Origin: CAIKMD01 sp035277525
Lineage (GTDB): Bacteria; Pseudomonadota; Alphaproteobacteria; ATCC43930; CGMCC-115725
Length of the DNA: 14,013 bases
Direction of reading: 5' to 3'
Assembly (NCBI GenBank): GCA_035277525.1
Contig: DATEKH010000220.1
Location: forward strand, 1-14,013
In this document: piece by piece, positions 7,568 through 14,013 of the stretch
Position numbering within the stretch: position 1 is the stretch's first letter
Layout of the letters: the number at the start of each line of letters is the position of its first letter
Notes under the pieces: generated by a model
Databases searched by the model: none
What the model saw: only the letters and a program-made list of their open reading frames with translations
What the model was told of the DNA's origin: nothing
Made by a program: the position numbers and the translations under genes

Positions 7568-8995
7568 CTAAACGGTTCGAGACGAAGGGCCGCGCGTCTC
7601 CTCGGCCGCGAGAAACTCGGGATTGCTGCCCTCCAGCTTCTGGCGCGTGATGGCTGCCATGACGGCGAGCGCGTCGTCCTGCGCCGTGCCCCGATCGAAC
7701 ACGCCGGCATGGATCTCTTCGGCAAAGCGCTCCAAAAGCACGCGGTCTGCGGCCGCGCCGTAACGTGTGGCCAGCATGGCGCGGCAATCGTCGAAGGCTG
7801 CCGCGCCGGAAGCGCGCTCGCGCCCGGCGATGGCGGCGGCGCGCATCGCGAGCGGGTCGGCGCCACCGATCGGCCGCGCCAGAGTCGCCAGTTCGTCGCC
7901 GCTCGGCCGGTCGCGAAACCCGCTCTGCGTCGAGCCCTCGCAGCCCTCCTCTCCCGCCCGTTTCGAGCAAAGAGCGGGTCGTGCGCGCGATCCCGGCTCG
8001 GATGTCAGGACCAGAATCTCGTGCTCACATTCGGCAACGCGGCGCCCGGTCAGGGCAAGGTCGAGCGAGCACTCGCCCCGCTTCAAGAACCGGTCGCGCT
8101 GCTTCAAGGCGATCACGAGCCAGCGCAGCGAGGCCATCACCGCCCAGTACCGGACGCGGCCGCAATCGATCATGCGGGCTGCGACAGCTTCGTAGGCGCG
8201 ATAAAAGCTTTCGCGCGGCGCGATCCCGCCCGCTTCGCGCGCCACGGCGCCGAAGCGCCAATGCCGCGAGCAGAACCACGCGATGTCCTCGTCGGGGTCT
8301 CCCCAGTGTGCAAAATCCCAATCGAGCACGCCCGCGAGCCGGCCGTCTTGGACGAGATAGTTCCCGGTGCGGAAGTCGCCGTGGCAAAGCACCGGCTTTG
8401 CCGGCGACGGTTTCCTGCGCTCGAGCCAGCGCAGCGCCCATTGCGCCACCGGATGCGGATCCTCATCCGCCTCGAGGCACGCGGCGAGTTCGGCGAGGCG
8501 CGCCGTGGCCGCATCTTCGGGCGGCGCTCCAAGGACCTGCAAAACGCCACCAAGATCAAGCCCGTGAAGACGGGCGAGCTCGGCGCCAAGCGCGCCCGCG
8601 AGCGCCGCGTTCTCGCCTTGCTGCACCACAGCGGCGCCGTCGGCGACCCCGTCGAGGCGGCGCATGAGAAAGAACGGCGCGCCGAAAACGCTTTCATCGC
8701 AGCACATGACAAGCGGCTCGGCGACCGCGAGGCCGGCGCGGAATAGCGCGCGCTGCAGCGCGAATTCGCGAGCGCGCGTCAGACCGAGGCCGAGCTTCGA
8801 TGCGCCATCGCGGCGCAGCACCCAGCTTTGCGGGCCCGGCATCGTCCCGCCGCTTAAGGTGAAATCGAGCCGGTCATGACGCAGCACCGCACCGCCGGCG
8901 AGCGTCTCGATCCGCGCCTCGCTTACTTCGGCGCCGGTCCGTTCGGCAATGAAGCGGAAGATGGCGCCGGCTTCGGGCGGCAGATCGCGCGGCAT
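7568..8995 (-). CDS. APH-family phosphotransferase fused to a C-terminal DUF6285-like domain
   Basis: A 475-residue cytoplasmic protein. Residues about 20-330 form an aminoglycoside-phosphotransferase-like kinase. It carries the catalytic HGDFRTGN (H205, D207, N212), the metal-binding DWDFAHWGDPDED (from D225), and an N-lobe segment typical of the family usually found beside acyl-CoA dehydrogenase genes (WVLRRDGAS...GLTRAREFALQRAL). Residues 361-462 resemble DUF6285: an RDRPSGDEL start, a middle AAAIAGRERA, then LLERFAEEIHAGVFD and TRQKLEGSNPEFL. In relatives I know of, DUF6285 is a separate small gene next to the kinase. Here both are in one frame, joined by a Gly/Arg/Cys-rich linker (about 334-360) encoded by a palindromic repeat. 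The ATG lies 4 nt after the SDR stop, with no clear Shine-Dalgarno sequence, so translational coupling is likely. The phosphoryl acceptor is unknown. Antibiotic resistance is not implied. Confidence 0.85.
   Translation of the reverse strand: MPRDLPPEAGAIFRFIAERTGAEVSEARIETLAGGAVLRHDRLDFTLSGGTMPGPQSWVLRRDGASKLGLGLTRAREFALQRALFRAGLAVAEPLVMCCDESVFGAPFFLMRRLDGVADGAAVVQQGENAALAGALGAELARLHGLDLGGVLQVLGAPPEDAATARLAELAACLEADEDPHPVAQWALRWLERRKPSPAKPVLCHGDFRTGNYLVQDGRLAGVLDWDFAHWGDPDEDIAWFCSRHWRFGAVAREAGGIAPRESFYRAYEAVAARMIDCGRVRYWAVMASLRWLVIALKQRDRFLKRGECSLDLALTGRRVAECEHEILVLTSEPGSRARPALCSKRAGEEGCEGSTQSGFRDRPSGDELATLARPIGGADPLAMRAAAIAGRERASGAAAFDDCRAMLATRYGAAADRVLLERFAEEIHAGVFDRGTAQDDALAVMAAITRQKLEGSNPEFLAAEETRGPSSRTV
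7918..7979. repeat. 62-bp palindromic element inside the kinase-DUF6285 linker
   Basis: ACCCGCTCT (7918-7926) and AGAGCGGGT (7971-7979) are perfect 9-bp inverted repeats. With a small bulge the pairing extends to 11 bp (GC before/after). The interior is G/C-skewed and carries TCGAG twice. Read on the minus strand the element encodes residues 340-360 (the ALCSKRAGEEGCEGSTQSGF stretch), low-complexity sequence unlike either flanking domain. This looks like a short palindromic repeat that entered the junction between two formerly separate genes and is read through. Confidence 0.5.
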
Positions 8996-8999
8996 GGCG

Positions 9000-9773
9000 T
9001 CAGACGACGCTTACCGCGTGACCGCCATCGACCGGCAGGACGACGCCGTTGAGATAGGCGCCGGCATCCGACGCCAAGAGCAAGAGCGCGCCGTCCATGT
9101 CCTCGGGCGCGCCGATACGGCCCGCGGGAATGCGGGCGGTGAGCGCCCTGCCCGCCTCGCTCCTCAGAAAGCCGCGATTCATGTCGGTCTCGACATAGCC
9201 CGGCGCGATCGCGTTGACGGTAATGCCGTAGCGCGCGAGCTCGACCGCGAGGGTGCGCGTCAAATGATCGAGCCCGGCTTTGGCTGCCGTATAGCTTGGC
9301 ACATTGCGGATGGTCCTGAGCGCCAGCAGCGAGGAGATGTTGATGATCCGCCCGCGGCGACGCAGCTCGATCCAGCGCGAAGCCGCCTCGCGCGACATCA
9401 GCCACGCGCCCTTCAGATTGGTGTCGAGCACGCGGTCCCAATCCTCCTCGCTGTGCTCCAGAAGCGGTTTCGAGATCGCGATCCCGGCATTGTTCACGAG
9501 GATATCGACGGGCCCGAGCGCGGCCTCGGCCGCGGCGAAGCACTGACGCACGCTCTTGCCGTCGGTCACGTCGAGCGGCAAAGCGACGACGCTGCCCTTG
9601 GCTTTGCCGATCTCGGCGGCGGCTTCGGCGAGCTGATCCTCGTGGCGCGCGGCGAGCACGACCGACGCGCCAGCCTTTGCCAGAACGCCGGCGAAATGCC
9701 GCCCGAGCCCGCGCGAGGCACCTGTCACCAGCGCCACGCGCCGCGTGAGATCGAAATCCGCCATGGGGCGCAT
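9000..9773 (-). CDS. Short-chain dehydrogenase/reductase (SDR, classical type)
   Basis: A 257-residue soluble NAD(P)(H)-dependent oxidoreductase with all classical SDR hallmarks (numbered from the 9773 start). These are the coenzyme loop TGASRGLG at 17-24, NNAG at 94-97, structural N119, and the catalytic S148 (NISS), Y161 and K165 (YTAAK). PGYVETDM follows the active site. The arginine in GASRGLG together with AARHEDQ after the second strand hints at NADP(H). Three starts are possible. TTG at 9800 is unlikely. ATG at 9773 is preceded by GGGA at 6 nt and is chosen here. ATG at 9764 (MADFDLTRRVALVTG) is also family-typical but lacks a ribosome-binding sequence at proper spacing. It is the first gene of a two-gene operon with the kinase fusion, 4 nt apart. 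The start region faces the promoter of the divergent DsbA-family gene. The substrate is unknown; related enzymes act on 3-hydroxyacyl or keto substrates. Confidence 0.9.
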   Translation of the reverse strand: MRPMADFDLTRRVALVTGASRGLGRHFAGVLAKAGASVVLAARHEDQLAEAAAEIGKAKGSVVALPLDVTDGKSVRQCFAAAEAALGPVDILVNNAGIAISKPLLEHSEEDWDRVLDTNLKGAWLMSREAASRWIELRRRGRIINISSLLALRTIRNVPSYTAAKAGLDHLTRTLAVELARYGITVNAIAPGYVETDMNRGFLRSEAGRALTARIPAGRIGAPEDMDGALLLLASDAGAYLNGVVLPVDGGHAVSVV

Positions 9774-9805
9774 CGTCGTTCCCGGCGTTTTCCGGGTCAA
9801 GGGCG

Positions 9806-9814
9806 TGCTATAAT
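9806..9814 (+). promoter_or_regulatory. Extended -10 promoter for the DsbA-family gene, predicting a leaderless mRNA
   Basis: TGCTATAAT is a perfect extended -10 element (TGn-TATAAT). The hexamer ends 6 nt before the ATG at 9821, so a usual start 7 nt after the hexamer falls on the A of the ATG. No Shine-Dalgarno sequence exists between 9800 and 9820, and no good -35 is present, which an extended -10 does not need. Confidence 0.6.
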
Positions 9815-9820
9815 CGCACC

Positions 9821-10471
9821 ATGCATATCGACATCGTCTCCGACGTGGTCTGCCCCTGGTGCTTCATCGGCAAGCGCCGGCTCGAAAAGGCGCTGACGCT
9901 CCGGCCCGAGATCGAGGCCGACATCACCTGGCGGCCGTTTCAGCTCAATCCGGACATGCCCGAGGAAGGCATGGCGCGCGCCGATTACATCGCCGCCAAA
10001 TTCGGCGACGGCGCGCATTCGCGGCGCATCCACCGCACCATTGCCGAGGCAGGGGCGAGCGTCGCGATCGATTTCGCCTTCGAGCGCATCAAACGCAGCC
10101 CCAACACGCGCAACGCGCATCGCCTCATCCGCCACGCCGCAAGCTCGGGCCGCGCCGACGCCGTGGTCGACCGGCTTTTTTCGGGCTATTTCCTCGAGGG
10201 CCGCGACATCGGCGATATCGAAACGCTCGCCGAGATCGCGGCCGAGGCCGGGCTCGACCGAAACGCGGCCGCGGCGTTTTTGCGCAGCGACGCCGAGCGC
10301 GAGGCAATCCTCGCCGAGGACGGCAATGTGCGCCGCCTTGGCATCAACGCCGTGCCCTGCTTCATTTTCGGCGGCCAATATGCCGTCTCAGGGGCGCAGG
10401 AGCCCGAATTCTTCCTTCCAGTGTTCGATCTGCTGCAGAACGGCGCGCCGGCCGAAGCGAGTCAGCGCTAA
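9821..10471 (+). CDS. DsbA-family oxidoreductase, FrnE-like
   Basis: A 216-residue thioredoxin-fold protein with the FrnE/HCCA-isomerase-like arrangement: a beta strand (MHIDIVSDVVCPWC) with the redox motif CPWC at 11-14, a helical insertion, then the cis-proline loop GINAVPCFIF. There is also an extra cysteine right after the cis-proline. RPFQLNP (about 38-44) and the NTRNAHRL helix (about 94-101) are typical of the FrnE subgroup. There is no signal peptide, so it probably acts in the cytoplasm, where FrnE-like proteins are linked to thiol redox and oxidative-stress tolerance. The start is fixed by the family N-terminus, which begins directly with the first strand. No ribosome-binding sequence precedes it, while a perfect extended -10 lies immediately upstream, so a leaderless transcript is predicted. 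It is divergent from the SDR gene and convergent with mfd. Confidence 0.9.
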   Translation: MHIDIVSDVVCPWCFIGKRRLEKALTLRPEIEADITWRPFQLNPDMPEEGMARADYIAAKFGDGAHSRRIHRTIAEAGASVAIDFAFERIKRSPNTRNAHRLIRHAASSGRADAVVDRLFSGYFLEGRDIGDIETLAEIAAEAGLDRNAAAAFLRSDAEREAILAEDGNVRRLGINAVPCFIFGGQYAVSGAQEPEFFLPVFDLLQNGAPAEASQR

Positions 10472-10492
10472 ACAGAAGCCACAAAGAAATCG

Positions 10493-10632
10493 TCCTCACC
10501 CTGAGCGAAGTCGAAGGGCGCGCGATCGAATTGCAGCGGTCGGAACTCCGTGGGGATTTACGTTTACATTCTTCGCAGCACGCAAGCGCTGCAAAATCAT
10601 TCGGCGCCCTTCGACTTCGCTCAGGGTAAGGA
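10493..10632. repeat. 140-bp palindromic element with near-perfect 29-bp terminal inverted repeats (MITE-like)
   Basis: The left arm 10493-10521 and right arm 10604-10632 are inverted copies with one mismatch (28 of 29). The inner 24 bp (10498-10521 / 10604-10627) are perfect, with core CCCTGAGCGAAGTCGAAGGG. A nested 8-bp inverted repeat, TTGCAGCG (10531-10538) / CGCTGCAA (10587-10594), lies inside. The element fills most of the 233-nt gap between the convergent DsbA-family and mfd genes. I see no obvious target-site duplication. Arms of this type recur in many proteobacterial intergenic regions as I recall. No other copy is seen in this window. A transcript could fold into a long hairpin and act as a terminator. 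Confidence 0.8.
10550..10603 (+). pseudogene. Possible remnant of a GIY-YIG nuclease N-terminus inside the inverted-repeat element
   Basis: Reading from the GTG at 10550 gives GIYVYILRSTQALQNHS before the frame enters the right arm (APFDFAQG). Y-V-Y-I-L-R-S is the usual first beta strand of small single-domain GIY-YIG proteins, which continue with an n-G-x-L-Y-x-G segment and a catalytic arginine and glutamate. All of that is missing. The open frame runs on to 10831 through antisense mfd sequence, so it is not a functional gene. The match is short (about 9 residues) and could be chance. Confidence 0.35.
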
Positions 10633-10656
10633 GAGTGTGTGTACGGCATCGCCAGT

Positions 10657-10676
10657 CGATGTGATCGCGCACATCG
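10657..10676 (-). terminator. Hairpin downstream of mfd
   Basis: CGATGTG (10657-10663) pairs perfectly with CACATCG (10670-10676) over a 6-nt loop, 28 nt after the mfd stop on the minus strand. No T tract follows, so it is a weak or factor-assisted terminator candidate. Confidence 0.3.
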
Positions 10677-10704
10677 TCTCACCACCGTGCAGCAGCATGT
10701 CTCC

Positions 10705-13700
10705 TCACTGCGCCTTGGCGAATTGCGCTTGCGGCGCCGCGGCGATCTCGGCGAGGCGCTTCAGGATCGCGCCGACGCCGCGCAGCCGCGCGCCGGTATC
10801 TTCCCAATTGCGCATGATGACGAGGCGCTGATCGGGCCGCAGCTTGGCGGTCGCGGCGTTCTCCTGCAGGAACACGACGAGCCCCGCCGGGTTGGCGAAG
10901 CGGTTGTTGTGGAAGGCGATCGAGGCGCCCTTCTCGCCGGCCTCGACCTTCTCGACGCCGGCGTCGCGGCAAAGCCGCTTGATGGCGATGATCTCCAAGA
11001 GATTGCCGACTTCCTCGGGCAAGGGTCCGAACCGGTCGATCAGCTCGGCGGCAAAGGCGTCGATCTCGCGCCGGTCGACGAGCTGCGCGATGCGGCGATA
11101 GAGGCCAAGCCGCACCGGAAGATCGGCCACATAGGTCTCGGGGATCAGCACCGGTGTGCCGATGGTGATCTGCGGCGTCCATTCCTCCGCCGGCGCGCCC
11201 AGCCCCGCCTCGCCGCTGCGGGCGGCGATCACCGCCTCTTCGAGCATTTGCTGATAGAGCTCGATGCCGACCTCGCGCACATGGCCCGATTGCTCCTGGC
11301 CAAGAAGATTGCCGGCGCCGCGGATATCGAGATCATGGCTCGCGAGCGCGAAGCCCGCGCCGAGCGTGTCGAGGGTTTGCATCACTTCGAGGCGGCGTTG
11401 CGCGGTTTCGGTCAGCGCCTTGCCAACCGGCAGAGTTAGATAGGCATAGGCCCGCAATTTGCTGCGCCCGATGCGGCCGCGCAGCTGATAGAGCTGGGCG
11501 AGACCGAACATGTCGGCGCGATGGACGATCATGGTGTTGGCGCTCGGAATATCGAGGCCCGATTCGATGATGTTGGTCGAGAGCAGCACGTCATAGGCGT
11601 GCTCGTCGAACGCCGTCATTACGTCTTCGAGCCGCGTCGGCGCCATTTGTCCATGCGCCACGGCCACCTTGGCCTCGGGCACCAGCTCCTTCAGTCGAAG
11701 CTGCACCTCGTCGAGATCGCTGATGCGCGGCGCGACATAGAAGCATTGACCGCCGCGATGAAGCTCACGCAGCACTGCCTCGCGCACCACCACCCCATCG
11801 AACGGCAGCACGAAAGTGCGCACCGCCAGACGATCGACCGGCGGCGTGGCGATGACGCTCATGTCGCGCACCCCGGCCAAGGCGAGTTGCAAGGTTCGCG
11901 GAATCGGCGTCGCCGTGAGCGTCAGCACATGCACATTGGCCTTCAATTGCTTCAGCCGCTCTTTCTGCGTCACGCCGAAATGCTGCTCTTCGTCGACGAC
12001 CAGCAACCCCAGGCGCTTGAAAGCGATACTCTTACCGAGAAGCGAATGGGTGCCGATGATGATATCGATGCGGCCTTCGGCCAGATCCTTGCGGATTTGA
12101 GCGGCATCCTTGGCGCTGACGAGCCGCGAGATCTGCTCGATGCGCAAGGGCAGGCCGGCGAAACGTTCCTTGAAGCTGTGGAAATGCTGGCGCGCGAGCA
12201 AAGTGGTCGGCACCACCACCGCGACCTGCGTGCCGCTCATCGCCGCCACGAATGCCGCGCGCAGCGCCACCTCGGTCTTGCCGAAGCCGACATCGCCGCA
12301 AATGAGCCGGTCCATCGGCTTGCCCGACGCCATGTCGGTGAGCGTGTCGAGAATGGCGCGGTCCTGATCCTCGGTCTCGGGATAGGGAAAGCGCGCGGCG
12401 AATTCCTCATAGGCACCCTCGGGACGGCCCATCGCCTCGCCATCCTTGAGCTGGCGCTGCGCCGCCACCGCGATCAGCTCTTCGGCGATGTCCTTGATCC
12501 GCTTCTTGACCCGCGCCTTGCGCGATTGCCACGACGCCGCGCCCAAGCGGTCGAGCTGCGCCGCGGAGTCCTCCGAGCCGTAGCGCGACAGCACCTCGAT
12601 ATTCTCGACCGGCACGAACAGCTTGTCGTCTCCGGCATAGAGCACGCGCAGGCAATCATGCGGCGCGCCCGCGACCTCGAGCGTGACGAGCCCGTCATAG
12701 CGGCCGATCCCGTGCTCGGCGTGAACGACGAGATCGCCCGGCACGAGGGTCGAGACCTCGGCGACGAACTGGTCGTAATTGGCGCGACGTCGCGGGCTGC
12801 GCGCCAGGCGGTCGCCCAAGATATCCTGCTCGGTGACGAGGACGATATCGTCAAACCCGTAGCCGCGCTCGATCGTCAGCACCGCGAGCCCGATGGTCCC
12901 GGGGGCGAGCGCGCGGAACGCCTCCCAGCGCGCGACCGGTTGTGCCTCCCCCGCGCCATGTTCCTTCAAGAGCGCGCCCAACCGCTCCGCCGAGCCTGTG
13001 CTGTAGGCGGCGACGAGCACGCGCCGGCCGGCCCGCCGTTCGTCATCGAACTGCTCGCGCACCCGATCGAACAGATTGCGCGAGGGATCGGCGCGCGCCG
13101 CCGAGAACTCGAGGCCTGGCCGCGCCCCGCCATCGGCTCCTTGCGCCGAAGCGAAAGGCGTGAGCTCCCCGACCGCGCGTGGGGCAAGAATTCCTTGCCA
13201 TTCCGCATCCTCGAGGAAGAGCTGCTTTGGCTCGACCGGGCGATAGAGCGGCGCGTCCTTGACCGCCCCGGCCTGACGCCGCGCCGCGTAGAAATCCGCG
13301 ACCGAGGCGAGGCGGTCGGCGCGCACCGCCTCGGCCTGATGGTCGAGCGCCAGCGCCGCGCCGGGCAGGTAATCGAAGATGGTCTCGAGGCTTTCGTAAT
13401 AGAGCGGCAGCCAATGCTCCATGCCGATATAGCGATGGCCCGCGCTCACCGCCTCGTAGAGCGGGTCGTTATCGGCGACCGTGCCGAATTGTTCGCGATA
13501 GCGCGTGCGAAAGCGATGGATCACCGTCTCGTCGAGCAAGACCTCGCTGACCGGCTTGAGGCTCAGCTCCGCCGCCGTGCCGGTCGTGCGCTGGGTCAAC
13601 GCATCGAAGCTGCGCATCGCTTCGATCACATCGCCGAAAAAATCGAGCCGCACCGGCGCGCGCGCCCCCGAGGGAAAGAGGTCGACGATGCCGCCTCGCA

Positions 13701-14013
13701 CCGCGAATTCGCCCGGCTCGCGCACCGTATCCGTGCGGTTGTAGCCGTTGCGCAGGAGAAAGCCGATGAGCCGGTCGCGCGGCATCTCGCCGCCGGGCTC
13801 CAAGCGCAGCGCGCGGCCCTCGAAGAGCTTGCGCGGCGGCACGCGCTGCGTCGCGGCGTTAACGGTGGTCAAAACGATGCGGCGCGACCTGCTCTCTGCC
13901 GGTGTTGCCAGCCGGGTCAGCGCCTCGATCCGCCGGCTGGTGATTTCGGGATTGGGCGAGACGCGGTCATAAGGCAGGCAATCCCAGGCCGGAAGCGTGA
14001 CCGTCTCGATCTC
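10705..14013 (-). CDS. mfd: Transcription-repair coupling factor Mfd (5' end cut by window)
   Basis: A DNA translocase that removes RNA polymerase stalled at lesions and recruits UvrA for nucleotide excision repair. The frame is open from the right edge to the TGA at 10705-10707, giving 1102 residues; family members have about 1150-1170, so some 50-70 N-terminal residues lie outside. Positions below count from the window edge. The UvrB-like module is seen from LPAWDCLPYDRVSPNPE onward and in EPGEFAVRGGIVDLFP (about 99-114). The RNA-polymerase-interacting domain is at about 423-477 (VPGDLVVHAEHGIGRYDG). The helicase core has Walker A GDVGFGKTE at 573-581, DEEQHFG at 674-680, TLTATPIPR at 698-706 and QLRGRIGRS at 843-851. 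The C-terminal UvrA-inhibitory domain follows from about 945. All key motifs are intact. It converges on the DsbA-family gene across the palindromic element. Confidence 0.97.
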   Translation of the reverse strand, partial: EIETVTLPAWDCLPYDRVSPNPEITSRRIEALTRLATPAESRSRRIVLTTVNAATQRVPPRKLFEGRALRLEPGGEMPRDRLIGFLLRNGYNRTDTVREPGEFAVRGGIVDLFPSGARAPVRLDFFGDVIEAMRSFDALTQRTTGTAAELSLKPVSEVLLDETVIHRFRTRYREQFGTVADNDPLYEAVSAGHRYIGMEHWLPLYYESLETIFDYLPGAALALDHQAEAVRADRLASVADFYAARRQAGAVKDAPLYRPVEPKQLFLEDAEWQGILAPRAVGELTPFASAQGADGGARPGLEFSAARADPSRNLFDRVREQFDDERRAGRRVLVAAYSTGSAERLGALLKEHGAGEAQPVARWEAFRALAPGTIGLAVLTIERGYGFDDIVLVTEQDILGDRLARSPRRRANYDQFVAEVSTLVPGDLVVHAEHGIGRYDGLVTLEVAGAPHDCLRVLYAGDDKLFVPVENIEVLSRYGSEDSAAQLDRLGAASWQSRKARVKKRIKDIAEELIAVAAQRQLKDGEAMGRPEGAYEEFAARFPYPETEDQDRAILDTLTDMASGKPMDRLICGDVGFGKTEVALRAAFVAAMSGTQVAVVVPTTLLARQHFHSFKERFAGLPLRIEQISRLVSAKDAAQIRKDLAEGRIDIIIGTHSLLGKSIAFKRLGLLVVDEEQHFGVTQKERLKQLKANVHVLTLTATPIPRTLQLALAGVRDMSVIATPPVDRLAVRTFVLPFDGVVVREAVLRELHRGGQCFYVAPRISDLDEVQLRLKELVPEAKVAVAHGQMAPTRLEDVMTAFDEHAYDVLLSTNIIESGLDIPSANTMIVHRADMFGLAQLYQLRGRIGRSKLRAYAYLTLPVGKALTETAQRRLEVMQTLDTLGAGFALASHDLDIRGAGNLLGQEQSGHVREVGIELYQQMLEEAVIAARSGEAGLGAPAEEWTPQITIGTPVLIPETYVADLPVRLGLYRRIAQLVDRREIDAFAAELIDRFGPLPEEVGNLLEIIAIKRLCRDAGVEKVEAGEKGASIAFHNNRFANPAGLVVFLQENAATAKLRPDQRLVIMRNWEDTGARLRGVGAILKRLAEIAAAPQAQFAKAQ

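Noticed and set aside
7568..8995. Aminoglycoside resistance gene
   Set aside because: The kinase motifs are APH-like, but the N-lobe, the DUF6285-like tail and the SDR partner match the acyl-CoA-metabolism-associated subgroup, not resistance enzymes.
10550..10831. A 93-codon plus-strand frame as a functional gene
   Set aside because: Only its first codons resemble GIY-YIG. It then crosses the repeat arm and runs antisense through the 3' end of mfd.
13130..13175. PFASAQG in Mfd as another copy of the repeat arm (PFDFAQG)
   Set aside because: The DNA shares only scattered bases with the CCCTTCGACTTCGCTCAGGG core, and the segment lies in a normally variable Mfd linker.

Overview
The window looks like chromosomal DNA from a GC-rich proteobacterium, most likely an alphaproteobacterium. 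That rests on the high GC content, the gene families (FrnE-like DsbA protein, phosphotransferase with a DUF6285-like tail, phasin, CHAD protein) and a consensus FixK/FNR box. It is inferred from protein character only, and I do not name an order or genus. Genes are tightly packed on both strands. No stretch longer than 300 bases lacks a gene, and I see no rRNA, tRNA, CRISPR array, phage or complete insertion sequence.

Layout. (1) 1-2628: a divergent pair, an IlvD/Edd sugar-acid dehydratase (minus strand, cut by the left edge) and a beta-hydroxyacid dehydrogenase of the 3-hydroxyisobutyrate / tartronate-semialdehyde reductase family. Together they suggest catabolism of a sugar acid or related hydroxyacid. 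(2) 2831-4717: a ClC-type anion transporter with C-terminal CBS domains and strongly altered ion-pathway motifs. (3) 4748-5515: a perfect FNR/FixK-type box upstream of a phasin, then a 63-residue protein of unknown function. (4) 5545-7560: a D-2-hydroxyacid dehydrogenase (minus) and a CHAD-domain, polyphosphate-binding type protein (plus), separated by an AT-rich spacer holding a consensus DnaA box. (5) 7568-9773: a two-gene minus-strand operon, a short-chain dehydrogenase followed after 4 nt by an APH-like kinase fused to a DUF6285-like tail. The fusion linker is encoded by a palindromic element. (6) 9821-10471: a FrnE-like DsbA-family oxidoreductase with an extended -10 promoter placed so that the mRNA would be leaderless. 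(7) 10493-10632: a 140-bp palindromic element with near-perfect 29-bp inverted ends, enclosing what looks like the first strand of a GIY-YIG nuclease. (8) 10705-14013: mfd, the transcription-repair coupling factor, running off the right edge.

The phasin (PHA-granule surface) and the CHAD protein (polyphosphate granules) both concern storage granules, and the FNR/FixK box suggests the phasin is tied to oxygen supply. The SDR/kinase operon resembles kinase/DUF6285 neighbourhoods I associate with acyl-CoA catabolism, but no acyl-CoA dehydrogenase is visible here. The best candidates for something undescribed are the inverted-repeat element with the GIY-YIG remnant and the kinase-DUF6285 fusion built across a palindromic repeat.
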